A stretch of DNA of 64,000 nt from Streptomyces sp. NBC_01232 (GCF_035989885.1 NZ_CP108518.1:8299001-8363000), one strand, 5' to 3'; positions 1 to 9,321 are shown, numbered from the stretch's first letter. Numbers and translations: made by a program. The notes: a model not told the origin generated them from the sequence alone.

Positions 1-77
1 CGGCCCGGAGATGGAAACGACCATCGGGAAGCACACGCGCGGGAGCCGACCGCCTGGGCTGCCGCGGGAGTGTCGCC

Positions 78-881
78 ATGAACGCTTTCACCGATGTCGA
101 CCGCAGCGGTCGCGGCCCGGAACTCCTCCACTACCTCGACGACGCACACCGCGGACTGGCCGCGCCCAAGGGCGTGATGCGCGCGGGCCTGGACGTACCG
201 GCGGGCCATGACGTCCTGGACCTGGGCTGCGGTGCGGGACACGAACTGGTCGAGCTGGAGCGCACCGGACGGTGCGCGTTCGGCGCGGACTCCAGCCGCC
301 TGATGCTGGACGCGAGCCGACAGCGCCTGGAGGCCCTCGGGCTCCCGGTCCGTCTCGTCCGCGCCGACGCCCACCGCCTGCCCTACGCCGACGGGGCCTT
401 CGCCGGTTGCCGCGTCGAACGCCTCCTCCAGCATGTCGACGACCCCGCCGCCGTCCTCGCGGAAGCACACCGGGTACTGCGCCCGGGCGGAAGCCTCGCG
501 GTCCTGGAGCCGGACTGGGCGTCCCTCGCCCTGGCGTCCGAGGACCCGGAGGCGGCGCGCATCATCGCCGACGCCGTCGGCGGCCACGTTCCGCACCGCC
601 GGATGGGCCGGGAGCTGCGCGGTCTGCTCGTTGCGGCGGGCTTCGCCGACGTACGCGTCGAGGTCGAGCTCGTCGTCTACACGTCGGTGACGGAGCTGTC
701 CCACGTCATCTCCCTGGAACGGGCCGCACACGCGGCGTGGACCGGAGGCCTGATCCCGCAGGAGCGTGCGCAGGTGCTGCTCCGTGAACAGCACCTGCTG
801 TCGGAGTCCGGCGCCTTCCACGCCACGTTCCAGCGCACCACGGTCGCCTGGGCCCGGCGTCCTCCCGCCACAGGTCAGTGA
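78..881 (+). CDS. Class I SAM-dependent methyltransferase
   Basis: 267 aa. Motif I VLDLGCGAG is at residues 46-54, the acidic post-I position follows in FGADSSRLML, and the LRPGGSLAVLEPDW strand sits near residue 140. This is the UbiE/Methyltransf_11 pattern, so it should transfer a methyl group from S-adenosylmethionine to a small molecule; the substrate cannot be read from the sequence. The ATG has a GGGAG ribosome binding site seven bases upstream. It lies 27 bases before a GNAT gene in the same direction, but that gene seems to have its own leaderless promoter. No signal peptide or membrane segment, so cytoplasmic. Confidence 0.88.
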   Translation: MNAFTDVDRSGRGPELLHYLDDAHRGLAAPKGVMRAGLDVPAGHDVLDLGCGAGHELVELERTGRCAFGADSSRLMLDASRQRLEALGLPVRLVRADAHRLPYADGAFAGCRVERLLQHVDDPAAVLAEAHRVLRPGGSLAVLEPDWASLALASEDPEAARIIADAVGGHVPHRRMGRELRGLLVAAGFADVRVEVELVVYTSVTELSHVISLERAAHAAWTGGLIPQERAQVLLREQHLLSESGAFHATFQRTTVAWARRPPATGQ

Positions 882-908
882 CCTGCGGCGACTGTTATCG
901 TCCGGGGT

Positions 909-1433
909 ATGCCCGAGCTCATAGTCCCCACCTCCCGCCTGTACACGTCCTGGCTCGCCGCGCGGGCGGAATGGGGACCCGACGCCCACATGGACGGCGG
1001 CGGGCTCGGCTCCGACGACGACGTGGACACCCCGGAGGGCTTCGCGGCCTGGGTGGAGCGACTGCACCGGTACGGGGACCGCACGGCGCCGGTCGACCAC
1101 GGCCGCGTCCACGCGACCTACTGGTGGATCGCCGAGGGCGACGAGTATCTGGGCGCCATCGACCTGCGGCACCACCTGAACGGCTTCCTCCTCGACGCGG
1201 GCGGCCACATCGGCTACGGCATCAGGCCCTCGGCCCGCCGCCGGGGCCTGGCCACGTGGGCCCTGGCCGCCGTCCTGCACGAGGCGCGCCTCATGGGCAT
1301 GGACCGGGTCCTGCTGACCTGTGACCCGGACAACGAGGGGTCGGTCCGCACGATCGAGGGCAACGGCGGAGTGCTCGAGGACGTCCGCGAAACCCTGATC
1401 GGCCCGAAGCGGCGCTACTGGATCGATCTCTAG
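909..1433 (+). CDS. GNAT family N-acetyltransferase
   Basis: 174 aa. The acetyl-CoA binding motif A reads IGYGIRPSARRRGLATWAL (about residues 99-117), the Q/RxxGxG/A pyrophosphate loop of the GCN5 family, followed by the conserved DPDNEGSVRTIEGNGG region where the backbone contacts acceptor and CoA. It probably acetylates an amine on a small molecule or protein N-terminus; RimJ/RimL-like members look like this. A TATCGT hexamer ends seven bases before the ATG, so the mRNA is probably leaderless. Confidence 0.88.
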   Translation: MPELIVPTSRLYTSWLAARAEWGPDAHMDGGGLGSDDDVDTPEGFAAWVERLHRYGDRTAPVDHGRVHATYWWIAEGDEYLGAIDLRHHLNGFLLDAGGHIGYGIRPSARRRGLATWALAAVLHEARLMGMDRVLLTCDPDNEGSVRTIEGNGGVLEDVRETLIGPKRRYWIDL

Positions 1434-1502
1434 CCCGTCCCGGCGGTGCGGGACCCTGCCGTTCCCACTGCGGCGCGGCCGCGGTGGGTCGATAGTGGGG
1501 CT

Positions 1503-2309
1503 GTGGGCGAAAGGCCTGAGGGACCCGGGCAGGGCGGTGCCGAAGACGGCACGGCCTGGTCCGGACGCGCCGGTGCGCAGGCCTTCGCGGCGGTCGACGC
1601 GGCCACGGACCGGCTGCTCGGGTATCCCTTCGTCTTCCGGGAGCTGTCCCGCCGGATCGGCGCCGGCGAGGTCCTGGTGGACTACGGATGCGGACCGGGC
1701 AAGGTCGCCGACGAGGCGGCCCGGCGGCTCGGCGCCCGGGTGCTGGGTGTGGACACCTCCCCGGAGATGCTGGCACTGGCCCGCGGCTCGGCGACCGCGG
1801 TGGCCGAGTACCACCTGGTCGAAAACGGGCGCGCGAGCGGACTGGTGGACGGTTGCGCGGACGCCGTGATGTGCAATCACGTACTGGCGTCGCTCCCGGC
1901 CGAGGAGGCGGTGCTCGAGGTGTTCACCGAGATCCGCCGACTCCTGCGGCCGGACGCCCCGTTCGTGCTGCTGTCCACCGATCCCGCCTGCAGCGGCACG
2001 GAGTACGCCTCACTGCGGATCGGTGACCCGGGCGAGGTCTACGGGCCGGGCGACGAGCTGACCGTACGGCTCCGGCGCACGGACGGCTCCTGGCAGGAGG
2101 CACGCAACCACGCGTGGCCCGTCGGCGTCCTTCCGGCCCTGCTGGAGCGCGCGGGCTTCCGGGACGTCGTCCAGCACCGGCCGACCGTGGAGGAGGCGCT
2201 GACGGTGGCCGACGCGGGCTTCGCGACCGGCCGGGCGTGGTCGGCGGAGCGGGCCAGGCCGCCCCTGGTCATCACGACGGCCCTGGCGACACCGGCTCCC
2301 CTCACGTGA
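1503..2309 (+). CDS. Class I SAM-dependent methyltransferase
   Basis: 268 aa from the GTG at 1503. An in-frame GTG at 1446 would add 19 residues that look unlike a methyltransferase N-terminus, and a GATAGT hexamer ends six bases before 1503, favouring a leaderless start there. SAM motif I is VLVDYGCGPGKVADE, the post-I acidic residue is in LGVDTSPEML, and LRPDAPFVLLSTDP is the motif III strand. The C-terminal half (residues about 170-265) differs from the methyltransferase at the window start, so the two are not recent duplicates. Substrate unknown. Confidence 0.82.
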   Translation: MGERPEGPGQGGAEDGTAWSGRAGAQAFAAVDAATDRLLGYPFVFRELSRRIGAGEVLVDYGCGPGKVADEAARRLGARVLGVDTSPEMLALARGSATAVAEYHLVENGRASGLVDGCADAVMCNHVLASLPAEEAVLEVFTEIRRLLRPDAPFVLLSTDPACSGTEYASLRIGDPGEVYGPGDELTVRLRRTDGSWQEARNHAWPVGVLPALLERAGFRDVVQHRPTVEEALTVADAGFATGRAWSAERARPPLVITTALATPAPLT

Positions 2310-2383
2310 GACGTGCCGGCGGTGCCTCGAAGCCCGGTGGATGACATGACGGCCCACGGTCTCCACGATCACGGCCGGGGGCG

Positions 2384-3112
2384 TTGATGCCGAAGACGGT
2401 ACGGGGTCGATCCAGCGCGGCTGCGATCCTCGCGCCGACGCTGATGGCGGCGGGCAGGTGCGGTACCGGGGGGCCGGCCGACAACGGGGTGCCGGCGCCC
2501 GGTGCGTCGCCCGGTTCGGCGTCAGGCGCCACGGCCGCGCCGCGGGCCACGAAGGCAGCGGCGCCCACGGGGCCCGGGGTACCGGAGGAGTCGGCACGGG
2601 TCACCCCGCAGGACGGCAGGCTGCTGGAACGCTTCCGCAGGAGCGAGGTGCCCCGGGGTCATGGACAGCCGTCCGAGGACACCCTCGCGGTGATCCTCCG
2701 CGGAGCCGACGGCTCCGGCCATCTGGGCTGGATGACGGATGAGCAGACGTACTGCTTCGCCTCGGTCCGCGCCAGTGGATCGCTCTCCAGCCGGTGCGGA
2801 CAACTCCCCGCCCGGCACGCACCGAACACCGCGGCCGGCCCACAACTCGGCGCCCACCTCGCGGGCGAGGAGTACCACTACTACACCGCGCTCGTCCTCG
2901 ACGGGCAGGGCCGGTTCGCCTTCACGGGCTCCCACCCGAGCTTCGGACCGGTGCACCGGGCCACAGTGGCCTTCCCGTCGGGCAGGACGGCGGCCCTCCT
3001 CGTCTACGAGGTCCTCGGCCCGGACTTCCACGCGGACGCCGAGATCGGCGACGGCGGCCGCACCCACTGCTTCATGGCGACGGCCTCCATGGAAGATCCG
3101 GCCACTGCCTGA
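2384..3112 (+). CDS. Hypothetical secreted protein
   Basis: 242 aa from a TTG start, or 241 aa from the ATG one codon later. The N-terminus has basic residues then a short hydrophobic run (SAAAILAPTLMAAG) and a Gly/Ala/Pro-rich linker to about residue 60, which suggests export. I see a cysteine just after the hydrophobic run, but the preceding residues (AGR) do not make a good lipobox. The folded part (about 85-235) is a beta-rich domain with three more cysteines and no motif I recognise. Probably expressed on its own; it ends 58 bases before the next gene. Confidence 0.6.
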   Translation: MMPKTVRGRSSAAAILAPTLMAAGRCGTGGPADNGVPAPGASPGSASGATAAPRATKAAAPTGPGVPEESARVTPQDGRLLERFRRSEVPRGHGQPSEDTLAVILRGADGSGHLGWMTDEQTYCFASVRASGSLSSRCGQLPARHAPNTAAGPQLGAHLAGEEYHYYTALVLDGQGRFAFTGSHPSFGPVHRATVAFPSGRTAALLVYEVLGPDFHADAEIGDGGRTHCFMATASMEDPATA

Positions 3113-3170
3113 CCGTCGACACCGAGCGCCCGCAGGGCGGTGTGAGCCGCGCCGGTGTTACTGTCGCGCC

Positions 3171-3572
3171 ATGTCGTCCAAGGCCGAAATAGACGTGGTG
3201 ACCGCCGAGTTCTTCGGCGCCTTCGACAACCGGGGCGGCAGGACCGCCGATCTGGACCGGATCCGGCGGCTGGTGCTGCCCGGCGGAGTGATCACCATGA
3301 CCGGACCGCGGTTCACGGTCTACACCGTGGACGGATTCATCGAGCCGCGCAGGCGCCTGCTGGCCGACGGCCGGCTCACCGAGTTCTCCGAGTGGGAGAC
3401 CTCCGAACGGACCGATATCGCGGGCGACATCGCGTCGCGGTTCGGCGAGTACGGCAAGTCCGGAATCCTGGACGGCAAGCCCTTCGATGGGGGCGGGACC
3501 AAGACCATCCAGTTCGTGCGCACCGCGGACGGCTGGCGGATCGCGGCCTTCGCCTGGTACGACCAGCCCTGA
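3171..3572 (+). CDS. SnoaL/NTF2-like or DUF4440-type protein
   Basis: 133 aa. Size and pattern fit the cone-shaped alpha+beta barrel of the NTF2-like superfamily: an N-terminal helix (VVTAEFFGAFDN), central strands (GGVITMTGPRFTVYTVDGFI, GDIASRFGEYGKSG) and a closing FVRTADGWRIAAFAWYDQP strand, which is the usual C-terminal signature of DUF4440/SnoaL_3 proteins. No catalytic residues can be assigned. A TACTGT hexamer lies exactly six bases before the ATG, so transcription is probably leaderless. Confidence 0.75.
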   Translation: MSSKAEIDVVTAEFFGAFDNRGGRTADLDRIRRLVLPGGVITMTGPRFTVYTVDGFIEPRRRLLADGRLTEFSEWETSERTDIAGDIASRFGEYGKSGILDGKPFDGGGTKTIQFVRTADGWRIAAFAWYDQP

Positions 3573-3611
3573 CCGGGGCGCGGCGTGCAGCGGCACGCCG
3601 CGCCGCGCTGC

Positions 3612-3965
3612 TCAGCGGAACTCGTGGACCAGCTCGATCTCACCCACGATGTGGGCGTTGAACTCGTCGAGCTCCTCGGCCGGAACCCACAGTTCGAGGA
3701 TGGTCCGCCCGCCCGCCTGCTGGACCGGGTACCGGCGCAGGAACTCCGAGTCGACCTCGAAGCGGGTGACGTAGCCGACCCCGCTGTGCTTCACGTTCCA
3801 GTCCCTCGCGATCCTGATCGCGTAGTCCTCGTTGAGGACGGGGTAGAAGATCGGCTGCTCGGGCAGACGGGGCGGCCAGGCGCGCCAGTCGAGCTCCCGG
3901 ACCAGGTCCAGCTCCTTGGGGCCGGTCGGGCGCCACAGGGTCGTCGTTGTCTGCCGGCCGCTCAT
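3612..3965 (-). CDS. Conserved hypothetical protein of the type often labelled ADP-ribosylation/crystallin J1
   Basis: 117 aa, no signal peptide. Streptomyces genomes carry close relatives that automatic pipelines label ADP-ribosylation/crystallin J1; I see no ADP-ribosylglycohydrolase metal site here, so that name may be empty. The sequence opens with LWRPTGPKELDLVRE, is rich in aromatic residues (WRAWPPRLPEQPIFYPV) and ends with a strongly acidic segment VPAEELDEFNAHIVGEIELV. It may be a small binding or immunity-type protein. The upstream nucleotidyltransferase-fold gene lies in the same direction with a gap of about 58 bases, so the two may be co-transcribed. Confidence 0.72.
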   Translation of the reverse strand: MSGRQTTTTLWRPTGPKELDLVRELDWRAWPPRLPEQPIFYPVLNEDYAIRIARDWNVKHSGVGYVTRFEVDSEFLRRYPVQQAGGRTILELWVPAEELDEFNAHIVGEIELVHEFR

Positions 3966-4023
3966 GGGGATCGCTCTCGGATGGTGGTGGGGCCGCCGAA
4001 GCGGCTGGTCAGGACAGCGGACA

Positions 4024-5007
4024 CTACCCGCCGGACCGGCCGGGCGGCCACGCCGTTTTCCCCGGGGCCGGGGCCGGGGCCAGCGCGGTGCAGAGGCGGG
4101 CGAGCCAGTCACCGGCGGTGCCGTGCACCCCGGGGTGGTCCGCGCGAAACCGCTCCCACGCCTGCTCGTCCACCCGGACGCCGGCCAGGCACGGAGGCTC
4201 GGCGAGGAGCTGCCCCCGGCAGGCGTGCGCCAGCAGCACGGCGTCGTACAGGTCCTTGCACTGCGGGCCCTCCCCGGACGCCGCGTCCTGGCGCAGCCAC
4301 CGCAGCTTCCAGGCCAGCGACAGCCCGCGGCTCGCCGTCCGCACCGCCGTGACCCCGCCGTCGCCGCGCGGGACGGCCGTCCAGACGGGTGCTTCGGGCA
4401 GCCGCTCGTCGTGGGAGAAGTCCAGTTGTGCCACGCCCACCGGGCCGGACTCCGCGCGCCACGGTATGAGGATCCTGACCCCGGCGGGCCCGTCCTCCGC
4501 GTGGGCGTACGCGTACGCCCAACTGCCGTCCCTGCTCGCCCCGTCCGCGTCGAGCAGGACGCCGGCAGCTGCCTGCGGTCGGGCGCGGACGAGTTCCAGC
4601 AGGTCGTCGTAGGGAGGGAAGCCGTCCGGCTCCGGCTCCGGTTGCCAGACCAGGCCCTCCGGCGGAACCTCCGCACGCAGCCCCCGCGTCTCGAACTCCT
4701 CCTCCCCGTCCGCCCAGATCTCGTAGCGGGCCGCTCCGTCGGCGGCCTCCGGCCACTGCTGCACGGCGTCGTACGCCGCGACGTACGGGTGGGGGTGCAA
4801 GGCGTCGACGGGGACGGGCGAGGGCGGCAGCACGACGAAGTCGAGGTCGCCCGGCGGCCGGGCCCGGCTACCGGCCCACGCGGGCATGACCATGCTGCCG
4901 CGCAGGACCAGGCCGTCGCCCCAGGCGGATTCCGCGATCAGCCGCAGGAGGTGGTCGAGGGCGGCGCGGCCGGGCCCGGCCGCCCCCACCCTGTCGTTCG
5001 CTTCCAT
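4024..5007 (-). CDS. Nucleotidyltransferase-fold protein, AbiEii-like
   Basis: 327 aa. The N-terminal region has the polymerase-beta-type nucleotidyltransferase pattern: LRGSMVMPAWAG (the GS motif) followed by RPPGDLDFVVL (the DxD metal pair), about residues 35-62. A helical C-terminal part contains KDLYDAVLLAH and LSLAWKLRWL, like the AbiEii family (DUF1814), where a conserved Lys lies in the K-DLYD segment. AbiEii proteins act as toxins that modify RNA with nucleotides, but many Streptomyces homologues stand alone. I see no AbiEi-like antitoxin next to it. A TAGGGT hexamer six bases before the ATG indicates a leaderless message. Confidence 0.75.
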   Translation of the reverse strand: MEANDRVGAAGPGRAALDHLLRLIAESAWGDGLVLRGSMVMPAWAGSRARPPGDLDFVVLPPSPVPVDALHPHPYVAAYDAVQQWPEAADGAARYEIWADGEEEFETRGLRAEVPPEGLVWQPEPEPDGFPPYDDLLELVRARPQAAAGVLLDADGASRDGSWAYAYAHAEDGPAGVRILIPWRAESGPVGVAQLDFSHDERLPEAPVWTAVPRGDGGVTAVRTASRGLSLAWKLRWLRQDAASGEGPQCKDLYDAVLLAHACRGQLLAEPPCLAGVRVDEQAWERFRADHPGVHGTAGDWLARLCTALAPAPAPGKTAWPPGRSGG

Positions 5008-5038
5008 CCCGCGACCCTAATTCCGGCCACTGACACCC

Positions 5039-8000
5039 CTACGCGTGCGGGCCGCAACAGCCGTCGCGCAGCATCTGGTCCAGGACCGTCCGCCAGTCGT
5101 CCGTCTCCGGGGCCTCCGGGGCCTCCGGGGGCGACGGGGTGAAGGCACGTTCCAGGAGAGGGAGTTCACCGACGCGCCCGCCGCGGACGGTCCCCCGTAC
5201 CCGGACCAGGTCGTCGAAGTCGGTGAAGGGGTCGCCGTCGACCAGGGTGAGGTCCGCGATCCGGCCGGGTTCGACGGTGCCGAGCCGGTCCGCGACGCCG
5301 AACATCCGGGCCGGGGTCCGGGTCACCGTCGTCAGGGCCTGCGCCGGTGTCAGACCGTACCGGTGCAGGGCCCGCAGCGCGAGGTGGAGATGGAGGCCGA
5401 CCGGGGTGAGCGGCGCGTCGGTGCCGAGCGCCAGCCGACCGCCGTCCTCGATGACGCGCCGGTAGACGCCGACCTCCCGCTCCAGGGCGGCAGCCTGCTC
5501 CGCACTCGGCGGCCCGGCGGCCGCGGCCCGCACGGCCGCCACGTCCCACGGCGGCATCAGGGACGTCACCCGGGCGTCATCGGCGAGGGCAGGATCGGCG
5601 CCGAGCAGCGGGAGCGCCGTGAAGGGCGTGGCGACGAGATCGAAGACGCCGTGCGTGTACACCTCCAGGGTGTCCTGGTAGGTGTGCCCCCGCGGGCTCG
5701 CCCCGTGCCCGTACTCGGCACGCTCCGTCGCCACCAGATGCGTGGTCAGGTCCTGGCCGGACCGGATCCCGGGGGCGCACAGATGGGAGCCGGCCAGGAC
5801 GCCGAGCCGCTCGTGCGCGAAGCGGGCGGCCTCGGCCATGTACGAGTAGGGCGCCCGTACGTACGTCTTGACGAAGTCCCAGTCCAGCGCCTCGGCCCGG
5901 GCCAGTGAGCGGGCGAACCCCGCACGCGTGCGATGGGCACGCCCCATGCTGTAGGCGACCCTTGAGCCGTCGAGGAGCTCTCCGCCCGCCAGCAGCCGGG
6001 GCGCGGCGAGCCGCCCGGCACGGATGTCCTCGCGCAGCCGGGCCTGCTCGTAGGCGGAACCGCCGAGCGAGACGACGGTCGTGACCCCGTAGGCGAGGTG
6101 CAGCGCGCCCTGGCGCGCCCCGTACGTGTAGGGGTACGGGTGGACGTGCGAGTCCCACAGGCCCGGCAGGACCGTGCCGTCGGAGGCGTCCACGGTGCGG
6201 GTGGCGCGGCGGCCCCTGCGGTGCGGCTCGACGGCGGTGATCCGGCCGCCGGAGATCAGGATGTCGACGTCGGCGCGGGGCGGCGAGCCGGTGGCGTCCC
6301 ACAGCAGTCCCGCGTGCACCACGGTGTCGACCGGTGCGGGGCGCCGGTGGGTCAGGGCGACGGGTACGGTCCTGGGCGCACCGGCCGGTGCTCCGGAGCC
6401 GTCCAGGGTGAGCAGGCGCAGCCGGGCGCAGGACTGGTAGAGCAGGGTCCGGGAGTCCGCGGACCACGAGGGGTGGTCGGCGGGCTCGTCGGCCAGGAGG
6501 CGTGCCGGGCCGGCCGGGGTGCCGTCCGGGCCGACCGGCAGCAGCCAGAGCGCCGATTCGCCGACGCAGGCCAGGAAGCGGCCGTCGGGGGACCAGACCG
6601 GGCCGGAGGCGTAGCGGTCCGAGAGAGAGGCGTGCGGGGCGAGCGCGTGCAGGCGGGCGGCCCCGGTGGCGGTGTCGACGACGCGGATGAGGTTGTACCC
6701 CTCGCGGAAGCGCCGGCTGAGCCGGTTCCGGTCGCACAGGGCGAGGTACCGGCCGTCGGGCGACCAGCTGGGCGGGCCGGGCAGCCCTCCGCCGCCGAGG
6801 GCCGCGACGAGGGGGGTCTCGGTCCCGGTCGCGAGGTCGCGGACGAGGAGCCGCCCGGCGAGGTCGAGGGCTGCGAGCCGCTTGCCGTCCGGCGACAGCA
6901 CCCCGTAGACGCGGCCGCCCGGGGCGAGGACGCTCTCGCGGCCGCCATCGACTTCCCGGCGGCGCACGGTGTTCAGCCCGTCGCGGTCGTCGGTGTAGAC
7001 GAGGGAGCGGCCGTCCGGGCTCCACACCGGCCCCTGGACGTAGGCGGTGACGGGAGCCTGGAGGATCTTGCGGGGCGCCCCGCCTGAGACGGGTGCGACC
7101 CAGAGCGCGTTGAGAGCGGCGAAGGCGATGCTGCGGCCGTCGGGGGAGAGGGCCGGCAGGTGGATGCCCCGCACCGGGAGGCTCCGTTCGGCCTCCAGGA
7201 CGTACTCCTTGAACCGGAAGCGGGGGCGCGGCACTTCGAGGGTGGCGTCGAGGGGGATCACCCGGTCGGCGGCGCCGTCCCGGTGGGGGCGGATCACCCG
7301 GAAGCGGCCGTCGAGGGTGATCAGCAGTCGGTCGTCGCCGAGCCAGCGCGGTGGGGCGGGCGCGAGATCGCCGTCGAGGGGGACCGGACGGCCGTCCGCG
7401 AACAGCGAGAGGTTCTCGGCCTTGCGGGGGCCGGGAGCCGCGGACAGCCAGGCGGTGCGTCCGGCCGGGGAGAGCGCGGGGGCCAGGAGCCTGCCGTCGG
7501 CGACGGTGTGCTCCACCGTCACCGTCCCCGCGGCGCCGGGCTCCGCGGCCACGGAGGCGAGGGTCCGGGCGGTCAGGGTTTCGCCGGTGGGGGTGCCGCG
7601 TACGAACAGCACGCGCGAGCCGTCCGGCGACCAGACCGGGTCGAAGTCCTCCCACTCCCCGTCCTGGCCGGGACCGTCCTGCCCCGGCAGGCCCGTCAGC
7701 CGGCGCGGGGGGCCGCCGGTCACGGCGACGGTCCAGATCCGGTACGGGCTCCCGGCCACCGGATCACCACCGCGTTCGGAACAGAAGGCGAGGCTGCGGC
7801 CGTCGGGCGACCAGGCGGGCGCGCGGTGGTCGAAGGGGCCGTCGGTGAGCGGGCGCAGGCCGGAGCCGTCCGCGTTCATCACCCAGATGTGGAAGGCGCC
7901 CCCGCGGTAGGCGCTCATCGCCACCCGGCGGCCGTCGGGCGAGAACACCGGTCGGCCGGGTTCCAGGTCGGGCGGGGTCAGCGGCGTCGCGGGACCGCCG

Positions 8001-8230
8001 TCCGGGGGCAGTGACCAGAGGACGCCCTGCACCTCGGCGACGACCCGCTCCCCGGTGGCCGTGGCGGTGGCCGCCCCGTTGGTGGCCCGGGTGAAGCGCA
8101 GTCGGACCGGTTCCCCGGCGGCGCCGTCGGGGGCGGCGGCCGCCGCGGACGAGCGGCCGAGCACCGCCGTCAGGGCTCCCGCCGAAGCCGCCTGCAGAAC
8201 GGTCCTTCGCGCAACTCGCAACCCGACCAC
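5039..8230 (-). CDS. TAT-exported TolB-like beta-propeller/amidohydrolase fusion
   Basis: 1063 aa from a GTG. The N-terminus VARRTVLQAASAGALTAVLG is a twin-arginine signal. Residues about 45-620 hold many WSPDGRS/LSPDGR repeats, the TolB/WD40-like PD40 blades, probably forming one or two propellers. Residues about 640-1030 are a metal-dependent amidohydrolase: the HxH is in LWDSHVHPYPYTYG, a candidate carboxylated Lys is in DFVKTYVRAP, further His ligands are in GSHLCAPG and EYGHG, and the catalytic Asp is in LGTDAPLTP. The family hydrolyses amides, lactams or imides (imidazolonepropionase and prolidase relatives). The propeller probably shields or selects substrate. It acts outside the membrane as a stand-alone gene. 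Confidence 0.85.
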   Translation of the reverse strand: MVGLRVARRTVLQAASAGALTAVLGRSSAAAAAPDGAAGEPVRLRFTRATNGAATATATGERVVAEVQGVLWSLPPDGGPATPLTPPDLEPGRPVFSPDGRRVAMSAYRGGAFHIWVMNADGSGLRPLTDGPFDHRAPAWSPDGRSLAFCSERGGDPVAGSPYRIWTVAVTGGPPRRLTGLPGQDGPGQDGEWEDFDPVWSPDGSRVLFVRGTPTGETLTARTLASVAAEPGAAGTVTVEHTVADGRLLAPALSPAGRTAWLSAAPGPRKAENLSLFADGRPVPLDGDLAPAPPRWLGDDRLLITLDGRFRVIRPHRDGAADRVIPLDATLEVPRPRFRFKEYVLEAERSLPVRGIHLPALSPDGRSIAFAALNALWVAPVSGGAPRKILQAPVTAYVQGPVWSPDGRSLVYTDDRDGLNTVRRREVDGGRESVLAPGGRVYGVLSPDGKRLAALDLAGRLLVRDLATGTETPLVAALGGGGLPGPPSWSPDGRYLALCDRNRLSRRFREGYNLIRVVDTATGAARLHALAPHASLSDRYASGPVWSPDGRFLACVGESALWLLPVGPDGTPAGPARLLADEPADHPSWSADSRTLLYQSCARLRLLTLDGSGAPAGAPRTVPVALTHRRPAPVDTVVHAGLLWDATGSPPRADVDILISGGRITAVEPHRRGRRATRTVDASDGTVLPGLWDSHVHPYPYTYGARQGALHLAYGVTTVVSLGGSAYEQARLREDIRAGRLAAPRLLAGGELLDGSRVAYSMGRAHRTRAGFARSLARAEALDWDFVKTYVRAPYSYMAEAARFAHERLGVLAGSHLCAPGIRSGQDLTTHLVATERAEYGHGASPRGHTYQDTLEVYTHGVFDLVATPFTALPLLGADPALADDARVTSLMPPWDVAAVRAAAAGPPSAEQAAALEREVGVYRRVIEDGGRLALGTDAPLTPVGLHLHLALRALHRYGLTPAQALTTVTRTPARMFGVADRLGTVEPGRIADLTLVDGDPFTDFDDLVRVRGTVRGGRVGELPLLERAFTPSPPEAPEAPETDDWRTVLDQMLRDGCCGPHA

Positions 8231-8355
8231 TCGCCCCGTCCGTCGATGACTGCCCGTGATGTCCTGTCAGCGACCCAAACGATCACGGCGCCGGTTCGGC
8301 AACGGCGGCGAAAAGGGTTTGACCCGTGCCGTCGCCGGCGATCGGATGGCGTTCC

Positions 8356-9255
8356 ATGGATACAGCACAGATGCATCCCGGCACGCACCCCGTCGACGAG
8401 GACCTCGTACGCCGTCTGATCGCCGCGCAGTTCCCCCGGTGGGCCGGGCTGACCGTGGAGCGGTTCCCGTCGGGCGGCACGGTCAACGGCATGTACCGGC
8501 TGGGCGACGGCATGGTCGTACGGCTGCCGATGCTGGCGAGCGGGGCCGGGGACGTGTCGACGGAACGGGAGTGGCTGCCCCGCCTCGCGCCCCGGCTGCC
8601 CACGGCCGTCCCCGAGGTGCTCGGGGCCGGCGAGCCCGCGCACGGGTATCCGTGGGCGTGGTCGGTGTACGGGTGGCTGGCGGGGGAGAACCCCGTGGCC
8701 GGGGCGCTGAGCGAGCCCGTCGCGCTGGCCGGTGACCTGGCCGGGTTCGTGGCGGCGATGCGGAGCATCACTCTGCCGGGGGCGCCGCAGGCGTACCGCG
8801 GAGGGCCGCTCGGCTCGCTCGACGCGGCTACCCGGGCGGCGATCGGGCAATTGCGGGGGATACCGCAGGAGGGTGTCGACTGCGATGCGGTGGCCGCCGT
8901 ATGGGAGGACGCGCTGCGCGCCCCGGAGTGGGACGGGCCGCCGGTGTGGCTGCACGGCGATCTGATGCCGGGCAATGTGCTGGTGACCGGGGGCAGGCTG
9001 ACCTCGGTCATCGACTTCGGGTGCATGGGGGTGGGCGATCCGGCCTGCGATCTGTTCCCGGCGTGGAACCTGCTGCCGGCCGGTGCGAGGACGGTCTTCC
9101 GGGAGGCGCTCGGCGTGGACGACGCGACCTGGCGGCGCGGCCGGGGGCGGACGCTCTCGCAGGCGGTGATCGCGCTGCCGTACTACCGCACGACGAACCC
9201 GGCGATGGCGGACAACGCCCGGCATGTGATCAGGGCGGTGCTGGGAGAGGACTGA
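8356..9255 (+). CDS. Aminoglycoside phosphotransferase (APH) family protein
   Basis: 299 aa from the ATG; a GTG at 8326 with an AAGGG upstream would add ten residues. Kinase-like motifs are complete: catalytic loop LHGDLMPGNVLV with the HxDxxxxN pattern (about residue 203) and the metal-binding VIDFGCMGVGDPACDL. The N-lobe glycine region is FPSGGTVNGMYRLGDG. APH-fold enzymes phosphorylate aminoglycosides, macrolides, sugars or metabolites with ATP or GTP. Members with a VIDFG..GVGDPACDL motif are common in Streptomyces and often have unknown targets. It is divergent from the amidohydrolase; no resistance partner is nearby. Confidence 0.85.
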   Translation: MDTAQMHPGTHPVDEDLVRRLIAAQFPRWAGLTVERFPSGGTVNGMYRLGDGMVVRLPMLASGAGDVSTEREWLPRLAPRLPTAVPEVLGAGEPAHGYPWAWSVYGWLAGENPVAGALSEPVALAGDLAGFVAAMRSITLPGAPQAYRGGPLGSLDAATRAAIGQLRGIPQEGVDCDAVAAVWEDALRAPEWDGPPVWLHGDLMPGNVLVTGGRLTSVIDFGCMGVGDPACDLFPAWNLLPAGARTVFREALGVDDATWRRGRGRTLSQAVIALPYYRTTNPAMADNARHVIRAVLGED

Positions 9256-9321
9256 CGACGCCGCGGGCCGGAAAGGCGGGGGCGCCGGTGATGCCGCTCC
9301 CGCCGTCCGGCCGCGTACCGG

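Noticed and set aside
1-77. Short open frame at the left edge (11-211)
   Set aside because: Arg/Pro-rich and overlaps the methyltransferase gene in another frame; nothing supports it.
4676-4756. Extension of the 117-aa gene at 3612-3965 into the upstream gene
   Set aside because: The extra residues are a frame shadow of the nucleotidyltransferase-fold gene; the ATG at 3965 fits known homologue length.
8356-9255. APH-family gene as a drug-resistance marker
   Set aside because: The fold is shared by many metabolic kinases, and no antibiotic cluster or resistance motif is next to it.
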